A stretch of 51,039 bases of DNA. Source: JBFMAP01 sp964632135. Lineage in GTDB: Archaea > Micrarchaeota > Micrarchaeia > Burarchaeales > JBFMAP01. Shown here piece after piece: positions 41,739-51,022 of the stretch. The stretch spans positions 1 through 51,039 of the forward strand of contig CAZWEI010000003.1 of assembly GCA_964632135.1 (NCBI GenBank), written 5' to 3'. The translations under genes and the position numbers were made by a program. Position 1 is the stretch's first letter, and every line of letters begins with the position of its first letter. The notes beneath the pieces were generated by a model. The model was not told the DNA's origin. It worked only from the letters and a program-made list of their open reading frames with translations, and made no database searches.

Positions 41739-41841
41739 TGTTTTCTAATTAATAAAGAAACATATATAAACATTGCGTTTTTAGAAAAAATTCAATTGAA
41801 AGTTTTATATTAGCAAAAAACCAATACTATAGCGACCATCG

Positions 41842-41857
41842 GCCCGGGAAGCCGGGC
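41842..41857 (+). promoter_or_regulatory. GC-rich leader hairpin next to a ribosome binding site
   Basis: GCCCGG and CCGGGC pair around a GAAG loop. The stem ends one base before the GGGGGGTGA ribosome binding site (41858-41866) of the gene at 41871. The rest of the leader is AT-rich, so the hairpin stands out. A TATA box for the gene is likely at 41760-41769 or in the TTTTATATTAG stretch near 41803. Confidence 0.5.
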
Positions 41858-41870
41858 GGGGGGTGAAAAA

Positions 41871-42683
41871 ATGGAAAAAATGAAACTTAGCGGAAGCCCT
41901 GTGGAACACACGAGAGGGCCTGCTGCAGAATTAGTGGTGGGAGCTGTTTTTGTAGCCTCAACAATCATCGGACTTGCTCGAGCCATAGCCGGTGATGGGG
42001 TGGGAACGTATCCAAACTTCACAGGTTATGGAGTTCATGGAAACCCGGCCGCGCTTCACTCGAGCCAGCTTGGGCAGTGGGGGTATCTTGAAGTTGGAAG
42101 GTCAGGAGATGGAACCAAAAACACGGATGTAATGGTGAGCATGGATGTCGGAAAAGACGTGACTGGTAGCGTCTGCGTCAGCAATTCGGTGAATAAGGAC
42201 GCGAGCAGCAACGCGACTATTTTGAACCTCTCAGAAAGAGTGGCGGAGAAAATTCTGCTGGGTGCAAAACTTACAAAAGTCAGTTCAAGCGACGGAAGCG
42301 AGATTGACAAATTTTCATTTGGCGGGGTGGGCGTATTTGGCGGAGACCGTCGCCTTGTCAGAATCGGAGCTATGCATAACAGTTCGAACGAGACGCAATT
42401 CGCAGTTGAGGACAGGGAAAAGTTGCAGATTTTCAAAAAAGCAGTCGAAGCAACAATCTCCGGGAAGATTACACTGGAAAATGGGAAAGTGAAGGACAAG
42501 GGAGTTGGCTTCCAAGTGAAGAGAGGCAAAAACGTCGTCTCTTTTGGTAAAGGGAACGACACAAAACTCCACTTCAGGCGGATAATCGGCAAAGAGGGCA
42601 ACACATTAGTTGACCTACACGTGGTGAGAAAACCCGAAAGAAAGCAAAACTATTTCGGGGTTGGAATAACTAGGTGTTTCTAG
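41871..42683 (+). CDS. Exported or membrane-anchored protein of unknown function
   Basis: 270 residues. A hydrophobic segment at about residues 20-42 (AAELVVGAVFVASTIIGLARAIAG) could be a signal anchor. The rest is polar, Gly/Ser/Asn-rich and probably beta-structured, with several Asn-x-Ser/Thr sites (NFT, NAT, NLS, NSS, NET). No family recognised. It is preceded by a leader hairpin and a strong G-rich ribosome binding site. A/T content is higher than in neighbouring genes. Its 3' end lies 17 bases from the convergent rfcS. Confidence 0.6.
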   Translation: MEKMKLSGSPVEHTRGPAAELVVGAVFVASTIIGLARAIAGDGVGTYPNFTGYGVHGNPAALHSSQLGQWGYLEVGRSGDGTKNTDVMVSMDVGKDVTGSVCVSNSVNKDASSNATILNLSERVAEKILLGAKLTKVSSSDGSEIDKFSFGGVGVFGGDRRLVRIGAMHNSSNETQFAVEDREKLQIFKKAVEATISGKITLENGKVKDKGVGFQVKRGKNVVSFGKGNDTKLHFRRIIGKEGNTLVDLHVVRKPERKQNYFGVGITRCF

Positions 42684-42699
42684 CGGTCTATTTTTCTTT

Positions 42700-43662
42700 T
42701 TATTTTTCCTTCCCTAAAAGCATTATCTGCGCGAGCAGCGCTTCCAGTTGGATGCGCTCGTTCGCGCCCTCCACCAGCCTGAAATTGTACTCGCCCAATC
42801 TATCCACGAGCGCGACCTTCGTGCGGTCCGGGATGTCGAGCTTTGTGATTTCCTTGTAAACCTGTAGCATCACGTCCTCCCCGCTCATCCCGTAGTTCAG
42901 CATCACATGGTCGAGTTTCTCGCGCGCGCCTATGAAATCCCCCTTGAGCGCGCACTCGAGCATCTGCACAATCTCTTGGGGACGGGCGCGCGATGAGATT
43001 TTGAATATGTTATCGGAGGTTATTTTCTTCGAGGCCATCGAGGCGCCCTGGAGAGCGTTGAGCGCGCGCCTCATGTCGCCTTCCGAGATGTAAATCAAGG
43101 CCTTTATCGCCTCGTCCCCGAGGTCGAGTTTCTCGTGCTTTGCAACACGCTCTAGCATGTGCGTTACGTCTGACTCGTTCAGGGGCTTGAACCTGAAAAC
43201 AGCGCACCTGCTCTGGAGCGGCTCTATTATCTTGCTGCTATAATTGCAACTCAGTATGAAGCGCGTGGCGCCAGCGTACATCTCCATCGTCCTGCGGAGC
43301 GCGTGCTGCGCGTCCGAAGTGAGCGCGTCAGCCTCATCGAGGAAAATGAGTTTGAAAGGCACGTCCGCGAGAGGGATGGTGCGCGCGAAATCCTTAATCT
43401 GCCCGCGCACGACGTCGATTCCCCTGTCGTCGCTCGCGTTCAACTCCAGAAGCGAGCCGCGGTAGTTCTCTCCGAAAAGGTCGTGGGCGAGGGCGAGCGT
43501 CGCGGTGGTTTTTCCTATGCCTGGAGGGCCTGCGAAAAGCATGTTAGGCATGCTCCGCGCCTTGACGTACGCGCGCAGGCGCTCGATTATCTCGTGCTGC
43601 CCGACGACGTCGGCGAGCGTTTTCGGCCTGTATTTCTCGGTCCAGGGTAGTTCGATCTCCAT
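42700..43662 (-). CDS. rfcS: Replication factor C small subunit
   Basis: 320 residues from the ATG at 43662 (MEIELPWTEKYRPKTLADVV), the standard start; the open frame runs further upstream but without homology. AAA+ clamp loader subunit: Walker A GPPGIGKTT at 45-53, Walker B LIFLDEADALT, and the SRC arginine-finger motif in LQSRCAVFRF. It loads the PCNA sliding clamp with RfcL, which is not in this window. A TATA-like TTTATTAATA lies about 32 bases upstream, so the leader is short. Confidence 0.96.
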   Translation of the reverse strand: MEIELPWTEKYRPKTLADVVGQHEIIERLRAYVKARSMPNMLFAGPPGIGKTTATLALAHDLFGENYRGSLLELNASDDRGIDVVRGQIKDFARTIPLADVPFKLIFLDEADALTSDAQHALRRTMEMYAGATRFILSCNYSSKIIEPLQSRCAVFRFKPLNESDVTHMLERVAKHEKLDLGDEAIKALIYISEGDMRRALNALQGASMASKKITSDNIFKISSRARPQEIVQMLECALKGDFIGAREKLDHVMLNYGMSGEDVMLQVYKEITKLDIPDRTKVALVDRLGEYNFRLVEGANERIQLEALLAQIMLLGKEK

Positions 43663-43772
43663 AAACGCGCACCGCCGCACACAATGCATTATTAATAAAT
43701 TCTTTTCCGAATATATCTTCCAAGTAAAACATTTAATACGTTTTTGTTGTGCGTAATGCGCGCGTGATTTGC

Positions 43773-44156
43773 ATGGCAGAGGAAAAAACAGAAAAGAAAA
43801 AAACTTCATTCATGATTCAGGCGCTTGCCGCAGGAGTTATAGCGCTCGCGCTCGTCTGGTTTCTTAATATGTACACGATACGCGAGTTTCCAGTCGCACT
43901 TTTGCTTCTCCTGTCCGCTTACGTGCTCTCCGCGCTTTTCATCGAGTATGGCGCTGGCTCGCTCGGCGTGGATGACAAGGACACGATTCTGATGATTTAC
44001 GTGTGCGCGGTGGTGGTTGGAATGCTGCTCGCGAGCGTGATGAACAATTTTGACATCAGACTCGTGTTCCGCTCCTTCCTGCTTCTCGTGGGCGCGTTCC
44101 TCATCCTCCCGGCAGTTGTTTATTTTGTGGCCGGATGGGTTCGCGAGAGGGGATGA
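43773..44156 (+). CDS. Four-helix membrane protein
   Basis: 127 residues from the ATG at 43773 (MAEEKTEKKKTSF...), preceded by GTGA; the open frame to 43749 adds eight residues. A charged N-terminus is followed by about four hydrophobic helices. Family not recognised. It ends one base before the IleRS start, so the two are likely cotranscribed. It diverges from rfcS. Confidence 0.65.
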   Translation: MAEEKTEKKKTSFMIQALAAGVIALALVWFLNMYTIREFPVALLLLLSAYVLSALFIEYGAGSLGVDDKDTILMIYVCAVVVGMLLASVMNNFDIRLVFRSFLLLVGAFLILPAVVYFVAGWVRERG

Positions 44157-44157
44157 G

Positions 44158-47100
44158 ATGTACGACCCAAAAGAAGTTGAGAGGCGCGTGTGGAAGTTCT
44201 GGAAAGACGAGAAGGTTTACGAGAGGGTGAAGAAGAAGAACGAGAAGGGCGGGAAGTACTATTTCTGCGACGGCCCACCTTACGCGACAGGGCAGATTCA
44301 CCCTGGAACCGCGTGGAACAAGTGCATAAAGGACGCGATGTGCAGGTACAGGCGCGCGAGGGGGTTCCACGTGCGCGCGCAGCCTGGCTTCGACACGCAT
44401 GGTCTTCCGATTGAGGTGAAAGTTGAGCAGGAGTTGAAACTGAAATCGAAAAAAGACATTGAAAAAATGGGCGTGCCTGAGTTCATCAAGCGGTGCAAGG
44501 AGTTCGCGATGCAGTATATCGGCGTGATGGGCGAGCAGTTCCAGCGCCTCGGGGTGTGGATGGACTGGGAGCGCCCTTACATAACCTACCGGGACGCGTA
44601 CATCGAATCCTCGTGGGGGACGCTGAAGAAGGCGCACGAGAAGGAACTTCTTGAGCGCGGGGAATACGTGCTTCCGTTCTGCCCTAGGTGCGAGACGAGC
44701 GTCGCCAATTATGAACTGGAATACGACGACAGGGACGACCCCTCAATTTACGTGAAATTCAAAATCGCGCCCGAACGCGGCAAAAACGATAACGAGTATT
44801 TGGTTATTTGGACCACGACCCCGTGGACGCTCGTGGCGAACATGGGCGTGATGGTCCATCCGGATTACCAGTATGTAAAAGTGAAAGTTGATGACGAGTT
44901 TTGGATAGTCGCGAAGGAAAGGCTTGACGCGGTGATGAAGGCAGCAGGGGACAAGCACGCAGTGGTAGTTGATGAGTTCAGTGGAAGAAAACTGGAGAAT
45001 GTGGGATACGAGCAGCCCCTTCGCGAGAAAGTCCCCCGCCACAAGGACCGCAAGCCGGTCGTGATGAGCGCGGAATTCGTCACTCTCGAGGATGGAACGG
45101 GGCTCGTGCATACCGCACCAGGTCACGGGCCGCAGGATTTCATAGTTGGAAAGAGGTATGGAATTGAGGCGTTCTGCCCTGTTGACCGGACAGGCCATTA
45201 CACGGGCGAGGCCGGCGCGTACAAGGGAATTTACGTGAAGGATGCGGACAAAATAATAATGAAGGATTTGAAAGACTGGGGGACGCTCATACGCGCGGAC
45301 ACGATACGACACAGGTATCCTCACTGCTGGAGGTGCAAGACGCCGCTCATTTTCATAACCACGGACCAGTGGTTCATAATGATTACGCGCTTGAAGGACA
45401 GGATGTTCGAGGAGATAGATAAGACGAAATGGCAGCCTGATTTCGCGCGCACTTGGTTCAGGGATTTCGTCTCGTCGGCGCCTGACTGGTGCATATCGCG
45501 GCAGAGGTACTGGGGCATTCCGCTTCCAATCTGGGTTTGCGAGCGCGAGAAGTGCGGGAGCATGAAAGTAGTCGGCTCGCGCGAGGAATTGGGCGCGAAA
45601 GGGAAAACAATTCCGGAGTTGCATATCCCTTATGTTGACACCGTGACTTTCGAGTGCAAGTGCGGTGGGACGATGAGGCGCGTGCCTGACGTCCTTGACG
45701 TTTGGTTCGATTCCGGAAATGCAATCTGGGCATCGCTCGAAAAGGGCGAGGAAAACTGGTACCCGTGCGACTTCATCGTCGAGGGAAAGGACCAGATACG
45801 CGGGTGGTTCTACTCGCTTCTCGGCTCAGGGCTCGTGCTCAACGATGAGATTCCTTACAAAAATCTCCTGATGCACGGGCATTTCGTGGATGAGAAGGGG
45901 GAAAAAATGAGCAAGAGCCTCGGGAACTTCGTGCCTCTTGAGGAGATTGTGGATAAGTACGGCGCTGACGCGTTCCGCCTGTGGAGCCTGAGCAGCACGA
46001 TATGGGACGATTTGAAATTCAACTGGGACGACGTGAAGGAGGCGGGAAAGTGCATCTCAATTCTGTGGAACCTGCACGTTCTCGCGCTCAAGTTCGCCGA
46101 TTTCGACGCGGGCAGGAAAGTCGATTATGAGTTGGAGGACGAGTGGCTTCTGTTGAAGCTTAATGAACTCGTTGACGAAGCGACGAAAAACTTCGACGAG
46201 TATGAGGTTCATTCCGCGGTGCGCGCGATACGCGAGTTCGTTGTTGAGGATTTGAGCAGGTTTTACGTAAAACTCGCGAAGAAGAGGATTGCCGACGGGA
46301 GGAACGCGGACGGCGCGCGCTCTGCAATTTCAAAATCCCTTTTCGCAGTTGTGCGCCTTCTCGCGCCAATAACCCCGTTCATCGCAGAGGAGATTTACCA
46401 GCGCGCGTACAGGAAAAAATACGATGAAGCGAGCGTGAGCCTGCTCGGCTGGCCTGCTTCCGAGAAGAGAACGGTCGACCCGATGCTGAAGATGGAGATG
46501 AGCGTCGTGCAGGAGATTGTGCGCGCGCTCGCGAACGCGCGCCAGAAGGCCGACGTGAAATTGAGGTGGCCACTCGAGGAGGCTGTGCTCGTTCTCAAAA
46601 AAGGCGAGAAAACCGGCGAAGTGGAGACTGCTGTCGAGAAACTTTCTTACATAATCGAGTGGAGCGCGAACGTGAAGAAGATAAAAATTGCCGTGGGCAT
46701 GCAAAAGAAAATCGAGGCGCGGCCTGTTTTCGGCGCGCTCGGGCCCGCGTTCAAGAAGGACGCGAACAAGATTGGCGAGGCGATAAAGAAACTCGACGGG
46801 GAAAAGGCGAAGGCGAAAATGGAGAGGAACAACGTTATTGAGATTGAGGTTGAAGGAACGAAATTCCCGATAACTAAAGAGATGGTCGAGTTTGTTGAGA
46901 AGGACATCGAGGGATACGCGCGCGCGGAGTTCCCAGATGGCGAGGTTTACCTGAATACTAAAATCTCCGACGCGCTTTACAGCGAGGCGATGGCAAGGGA
47001 GGTCGCGAGGCGCGCGCAGATGATGAGGAAGGAGATGGGGCTCGTCGAGAGCGACACAATAAGGCTGAATGTGGTTGCGGGTAAAAAATTCCTCGCGATT

Positions 47101-47244
47101 CTGCACGGGATGAGCGAGACGATAAAGCGCGAGACGAAGGCGAAGGAACTCACGCTATCTGAAAAGGCTAGTTTTGAAGGCAAGAAGAAAAGTTGGGACA
47201 TTGAAGGCGAAAAAGTAGAATTGGTAATCGCTAAGCTCGCTTGA
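44158..47244 (+). CDS. ileS: Isoleucyl-tRNA synthetase
   Basis: 1028 residues from the ATG at 44158 (MYDPKEVERRVWKFWKDEKV), with GAGAGGGGATGAG just before it. Class I: the HIGH-type site reads GQIHPGTAWNK, with Thr as last residue as is common in archaeal IleRS, and KMSKS is at 583-587. The editing domain is present (TTTPWTLVANMG, LVHTAPGHGPQDF). The WYISRQRYWG-type motif reads DWCISRQRYWGIPLPIW. A C-terminal anticodon-binding and extension region follows. The 3' end overlaps the convergent zinc-ribbon gene by 14 bases. Confidence 0.97.
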   Translation: MYDPKEVERRVWKFWKDEKVYERVKKKNEKGGKYYFCDGPPYATGQIHPGTAWNKCIKDAMCRYRRARGFHVRAQPGFDTHGLPIEVKVEQELKLKSKKDIEKMGVPEFIKRCKEFAMQYIGVMGEQFQRLGVWMDWERPYITYRDAYIESSWGTLKKAHEKELLERGEYVLPFCPRCETSVANYELEYDDRDDPSIYVKFKIAPERGKNDNEYLVIWTTTPWTLVANMGVMVHPDYQYVKVKVDDEFWIVAKERLDAVMKAAGDKHAVVVDEFSGRKLENVGYEQPLREKVPRHKDRKPVVMSAEFVTLEDGTGLVHTAPGHGPQDFIVGKRYGIEAFCPVDRTGHYTGEAGAYKGIYVKDADKIIMKDLKDWGTLIRADTIRHRYPHCWRCKTPLIFITTDQWFIMITRLKDRMFEEIDKTKWQPDFARTWFRDFVSSAPDWCISRQRYWGIPLPIWVCEREKCGSMKVVGSREELGAKGKTIPELHIPYVDTVTFECKCGGTMRRVPDVLDVWFDSGNAIWASLEKGEENWYPCDFIVEGKDQIRGWFYSLLGSGLVLNDEIPYKNLLMHGHFVDEKGEKMSKSLGNFVPLEEIVDKYGADAFRLWSLSSTIWDDLKFNWDDVKEAGKCISILWNLHVLALKFADFDAGRKVDYELEDEWLLLKLNELVDEATKNFDEYEVHSAVRAIREFVVEDLSRFYVKLAKKRIADGRNADGARSAISKSLFAVVRLLAPITPFIAEEIYQRAYRKKYDEASVSLLGWPASEKRTVDPMLKMEMSVVQEIVRALANARQKADVKLRWPLEEAVLVLKKGEKTGEVETAVEKLSYIIEWSANVKKIKIAVGMQKKIEARPVFGALGPAFKKDANKIGEAIKKLDGEKAKAKMERNNVIEIEVEGTKFPITKEMVEFVEKDIEGYARAEFPDGEVYLNTKISDALYSEAMAREVARRAQMMRKEMGLVESDTIRLNVVAGKKFLAILHGMSETIKRETKAKELTLSEKASFEGKKKSWDIEGEKVELVIAKLA

Positions 47245-47410
47245 ACACGCGCCTCTTCTTGAGGTCGCCCCAGCAGTCCCGGCATATCATCAGCCACTTC
47301 ACTTTCTCTGGTTTCTTCGAGGACTTCTCGCAGAATGCGCACAGCTTCCTGCCGCAGTACTCGCACTTCTTCAGTTTGTGCGTCTCCTCGGTGCATCGTT
47401 CGCAAATCAT
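47231..47410 (-). CDS. Small zinc-ribbon protein with four CxxC-type pairs
   Basis: 59 residues from the ATG at 47410. Pairs CERC, CEYC, CAFC and CRDC indicate two treble-clef or ribbon-like zinc sites. The basic C-terminus (KKRRVFKRA) may touch RNA or DNA. Specific function unknown. The end overlaps the convergent ileS. Confidence 0.8.
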   Translation of the reverse strand: MICERCTEETHKLKKCEYCGRKLCAFCEKSSKKPEKVKWLMICRDCWGDLKKRRVFKRA

Positions 47411-47485
47411 CAAATCATCTCACTTCGCGTAACTTCACGTATCTCGCGTTTGGATATTTAGCGCGAATAAGGCTTTTATAATTAA

Positions 47486-48136
47486 CTAAGAGCCGCGCGA
47501 TTGAACCGCGCTTCTTGCCTTCTCGCGCAGATCGGCTATAAGGCGCGTGACATCGGGAGTTCCGTACGCGCGCTCAGCCGCCTTCTCGAAAACCCTGTAC
47601 GCGTTCTTATCGTTTTTGAGAGAGGTTAGGAATAAGTTCTTGCCCCCATAGACATCCACAAGACCGACATAGCTCAGCATTCTCCTCGCAAATGCCTCGA
47701 ATGATTTTTCATAATCGGGGATGCGCTCGCGAGCGCGCGGGGCGTTCGCGCTCGGTTTTTCTCGGATGAACGCGAGCTGCCATCCCCTTGCAATCGTTGG
47801 AATTACGAAGCGGAACGACTGCTGCTCGAAAGCCGGTTTGTCGCGCAGTTCGAATTTCGAGAACAGGTAAAGCGTTTGCGACATCCCGCGGTCGCCGTCG
47901 TCCGCGAACGGCTTGGTTCCGCCGTTTATGAACTCCAGGTAACTCGCGAAGTTCTTGTCGAGATTCTCGCCCGAGTGGAGAATCTCGAGAACGCTCTTAT
48001 CAAAAATCATTCTCTCATGAGTCAGAACTGCCTTTTTGCCTTTGAATATTCTTCTGTTCTCCAAAAAGAATTTGTCTGGACTAACGCCACCCATTTGGGT
48101 GTTATTAGTAGTTTTCTCTTTTGTTTTCACTTTCAT
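47486..48136 (-). CDS. Hypothetical protein
   Basis: 216 residues, soluble, no signal peptide or membrane segment. Mixed helix/strand, with conserved-looking stretches FVIPTIARGWQLAF and LSYVGLVDVYGGKN, but I recognise no family. The gene starts ATG at 48136; TTTTTAAATG (minus strand, 48163-48173) is a plausible TATA box with a leader of only a few bases and a GTGGGAG site. The methylthiotransferase gene diverges from it. Confidence 0.6.
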   Translation of the reverse strand: MKVKTKEKTTNNTQMGGVSPDKFFLENRRIFKGKKAVLTHERMIFDKSVLEILHSGENLDKNFASYLEFINGGTKPFADDGDRGMSQTLYLFSKFELRDKPAFEQQSFRFVIPTIARGWQLAFIREKPSANAPRARERIPDYEKSFEAFARRMLSYVGLVDVYGGKNLFLTSLKNDKNAYRVFEKAAERAYGTPDVTRLIADLREKARSAVQSRGS

Positions 48137-48180
48137 GCTCCCACGCTATTATTATGTATTTTCACATTTAAAAACCCGTC

Positions 48181-49491
48181 ATGAACGCGAGGGTTTTTCT
48201 CCGAACGTACGGCTGCACGCTGAACCAGGCCGACTCGGACATGATAAAAGGCGTGCTGGCGAAAGGCGGCGCGCGCTTTGTCGACAGCGAGGATGAGGCA
48301 GACGTCGTTGTGCTGAACACGTGCGGGGTGAAGAGCGCGACCGAGAACAGGATAATCGAAAAACTGCGCACGCTTGGCAAGAAAAATAAAAAAATTGTTG
48401 TGGCTGGTTGCATCCCAAGTGCGAACCTCGCGATTGTGGAGAGATTCGCGCCGCGCGCGAGCGTTGTGGGCACGGGCAGCGTTGGAAGAATTTTTGATGC
48501 GGTGAAGGCTGCGCGCGAGGGAAAAAAGGTCGTGTTGCTGGATGGCGCAGGCGTGAAGGAAAAGACGAGACTTCCGAAAACGCGCGATGGCGTGATTGCG
48601 CGCGTGCCGATAGCAGAAGGATGCGTAGGCGTTTGCACATTTTGTCAGACGAGGCTCGCGCGCGGGAAATTGAGGAGTTATGACGAGGAGTATTTGGCGT
48701 GCGAGATTGAGAGATGCGTGAAAAACGGATTCAAGGAAATTCAGCTGACCGCGCAGGACACCGGCGCCTATGGAAAGGAAACGAAAGGCAAGAAAACGAA
48801 TCTGGCGAGTCTGCTCAGGCGAGTTTGCGATGTTGATGGCGAGTTCCGCGTTCGAGTCGGGATGATAAACCCCGAGCACGCACGCGCGATGCTTTCCGGG
48901 TTGGTTGACGCGTTCAGGAGCGGGAAGATTTACAAATTCCTTCACGTGCCTGTCCAGAGCGGGAGCGACCGCGTTTTGAGGGATATGCGGAGGCCGTACA
49001 CGGTGAAAGATTTCCGCCGTGTTGTTTCTGGTTTCAGGCGCGCGTTTCCTGAAATCACGCTCGCGACTGACGTTATCGTGGGATATCCGAGCGAAAGCGA
49101 GAGGGATTTCCGCGCGAGCCTGAAACTGATTTCCGGGATTAAGCCGGACGTTGTGAACGTGTCCAAGTTCTGCCCAAGGCCCAAGACGCCTGCGAGTTTG
49201 CTGAAACTGCTGCCGAATGGCGTTGTTAAAACGAGGAGCGAGAGGATGAGCGCGCTCTGCAGGAAGCTCGCGCTCGGGAGAAACAAGAGGTTGGCCGGGA
49301 AAAAATACGCAGTGCTGATTACTGAAAAGGAAAGGGGGCGGGGCGCGAAAGGGAGGAACGATGCGTACAAGCAAGTCGTGCTGCTGGGAGGGCGAATCGG
49401 GTTGGGCAGTTTTGTTGGTGCGCGAGTTGTCGGCGCTACGGCATGCTGCCTGATTGGCGAGCGCGTGCGCGAGGAAAGTTTTAAAAATTAG
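48181..49491 (+). CDS. tRNA t6A37 methylthiotransferase (MiaB/CDKAL1 family)
   Basis: 436 residues. Radical-SAM enzyme that adds a methylthio group to threonylcarbamoyladenosine at tRNA position 37. N-terminal UPF0004 domain with auxiliary-cluster cysteines Cys12 (TYGCTLNQ), Cys48 (NTCGVK) and Cys77 (AGCIPS). The radical-SAM triplet CVGVCTFC gives Cys148, 152 and 155. A C-terminal TRAM-like RNA-binding domain follows about residue 370. The family in archaea is of the MtaB/CDKAL1 type. No ribosome binding site, so a leaderless start is likely. Confidence 0.93.
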   Translation: MNARVFLRTYGCTLNQADSDMIKGVLAKGGARFVDSEDEADVVVLNTCGVKSATENRIIEKLRTLGKKNKKIVVAGCIPSANLAIVERFAPRASVVGTGSVGRIFDAVKAAREGKKVVLLDGAGVKEKTRLPKTRDGVIARVPIAEGCVGVCTFCQTRLARGKLRSYDEEYLACEIERCVKNGFKEIQLTAQDTGAYGKETKGKKTNLASLLRRVCDVDGEFRVRVGMINPEHARAMLSGLVDAFRSGKIYKFLHVPVQSGSDRVLRDMRRPYTVKDFRRVVSGFRRAFPEITLATDVIVGYPSESERDFRASLKLISGIKPDVVNVSKFCPRPKTPASLLKLLPNGVVKTRSERMSALCRKLALGRNKRLAGKKYAVLITEKERGRGAKGRNDAYKQVVLLGGRIGLGSFVGARVVGATACCLIGERVREESFKN

Positions 49492-49517
49492 GGCAGAGAC
49501 ATATACGCGGTGAAGAG

Positions 49518-50246
49518 ATGAACATCCTTCAACACACATGGGCTGCTTATACGCGCAACTTGAAACTTATATCATTCTTTTCAATACCATTCCTGCTCGC
49601 GCTGCTCATACCGCTCCTCTCGCCGATGCCGACGTTCCTGAGCGCCGGCGGGAGTTTCCTGCGGTTCGGGAGCATACCCACTGAGGACCTCACGCAGGGC
49701 AACATCGCAATCATCGTGGTTTTCTCGCTCGCGTCGCTGTTTCTCGTCTCGTTCGCGCTCGTGGCCATAAATATCGTGATAAAGTCGCAGAGGACGCTCA
49801 CCCAGATAAGGACGGAAGTTTTGCAGGGGATAGAGAAATACACGCTCAGCGTGTTCTGGCTCCTGCTCACTTTTGAATTGCTTTATCTGGTAATCGACAT
49901 GTTTTTGTTTGAGTTCGGGCTCCACAGGGTTGTCGGCTCGCTCATTACGTTCCTGCTCTCGCTCCCGATTTTCTTCGCGCCGGCAGCGATAGTCATAGAC
50001 GAGCTAAGCCCGAGCAACGCGGTTAGGATGAGCCTTAACGTTATGAAAATGCGTTTCATGCACTTTTTGCTTTGGATGGTCGTCGGCGCGGCGGCGCTCG
50101 TGGTCCTGGACGGCGCGCTGCTGGCCCTCCTGCCGCACACGCTCGCGGAATACGCTGTGCTCGTTATAAACTCCGTGGCGCTTCTTCCTTTTCTCGTCGT
50201 GATGCAGACGCAGATATACCTGAGCAAGTACACCATAATCAGGTAA
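49518..50246 (+). CDS. Polytopic membrane protein
   Basis: 242 residues with about five or six hydrophobic helices (e.g. LISFFSIPFLLALLIPLLSP, IAIIVVFSLASLFLVSFALVA and LLWMVVGAAALVVLDGALLA). The amphipathic motif APAAIVIDELSPSNAVRMSL resembles archaeal multi-helix proteins related to glycerophosphodiester-phosphodiesterase membrane domains. Function unknown. GAAGAG precedes the ATG. Confidence 0.7.
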   Translation: MNILQHTWAAYTRNLKLISFFSIPFLLALLIPLLSPMPTFLSAGGSFLRFGSIPTEDLTQGNIAIIVVFSLASLFLVSFALVAINIVIKSQRTLTQIRTEVLQGIEKYTLSVFWLLLTFELLYLVIDMFLFEFGLHRVVGSLITFLLSLPIFFAPAAIVIDELSPSNAVRMSLNVMKMRFMHFLLWMVVGAAALVVLDGALLALLPHTLAEYAVLVINSVALLPFLVVMQTQIYLSKYTIIR

Positions 50247-50269
50247 ACGCGCGTCGAGCGAAACGAAAT

Positions 50270-50278
50270 GTTTATAAA
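50270..50278 (+). promoter_or_regulatory. TATA box of the first pilin-like gene
   Basis: TTTATAAAG lies 41-49 bases before the ATG at 50319. AGGTGA sits four bases from the ATG. Confidence 0.55.
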
Positions 50279-50318
50279 GAGGGAAATACACAAGAAACGC
50301 ATTAGACCAGGTGAGAAA

Positions 50319-50717
50319 ATGAGTTTGTCGCCCAGAGGCAGGTTTGCAGCGCTGACGATGAGGCGTGGCGCGGTTGTATTCCTTGCGTTGATTGTGCTGA
50401 GCACGGTTTTATACGCGGACATGATTGAGGAGCTCAACAAAATGTGCTACAACATAAAGCAGGTTGTGCCTGTTGTCGCGCTGCTGATGTTCATAACCGC
50501 CGGGCTCGTGTACGCGGCCGGACAGATCATGGGCGCCGAGACGAGGTCAAGGGCGAACGTCTGGTCCACCGCGATGCTTGTAGGAGGGATAATCGGACTC
50601 ATACTCGCCGCATCTGCGCCCTATCTCGTGACTGTTTTCGCTAACGCCGCGCTCGGCGGTACGAGCGGGCTGGATGTAACCACCGCGACATGCTCAGCGA
50701 CCGGAACAGGCACATAG
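50319..50717 (+). CDS. VirB2/TrbC-like pilin protein, copy 1
   Basis: 132 residues from the ATG at 50319, chosen for AGGTGA upstream; the frame is open to 50268. Signal peptide-like helix (AVVFLALIVLSTVLYA), a short polar loop with one cysteine, then two hydrophobic helices (VVPVVALLMFITAGLVYAAG and AMLVGGIIGLILAASAPYLV) around GAETRSRANVWS. This is the TrbC/VirB2 layout of conjugative-pilus subunits. A second gene of the same type follows at once. The neighbouring transport ATPases that would prove a secretion system are not in the window. Confidence 0.65.
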   Translation: MSLSPRGRFAALTMRRGAVVFLALIVLSTVLYADMIEELNKMCYNIKQVVPVVALLMFITAGLVYAAGQIMGAETRSRANVWSTAMLVGGIIGLILAASAPYLVTVFANAALGGTSGLDVTTATCSATGTGT

Positions 50718-51022
50718 TTAAGTTTTTATATTTGTTTCGTGTAGTTTAAACAAAAGGAGGTTGGTAAAATGATTGGAAAGAAATTTGCGGCCTTGTTTGC
50801 GACGCTAGTTGTGATGAGCGTGCTTGCAGGCGCACAAGGCGGTTCGACGACGGCAGCGGGCACCGGAGGGGGTGTCATATGCCAGCTCGGGGAGATATGC
50901 GGTACAATAATGGGCATCGTGCCTATCGTTGCGCTGTTAATGTTTGTCACAGCTGGGCTCGTATACGCCGGCGGACAGATCATGGGCGCCGAGACGAGGT
51001 CAAGGGCGAACGTCTGGTCCAC
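50519..51022 (+). repeat. Identical 51-bp segment shared by the two pilin-like genes
   Basis: Bases 50519-50569 and 50972-51022 are identical, including third codon positions, and encode GQIMGAETRSRANVWS. The surrounding codons differ. Confidence 0.9.

Noticed and set aside
48133..49539. 468-residue open frame antisense to the methylthiotransferase gene
   Set aside because: Complete overlap with a gene that has all catalytic cysteines; the antisense protein is a His/Arg/Phe-rich shadow.
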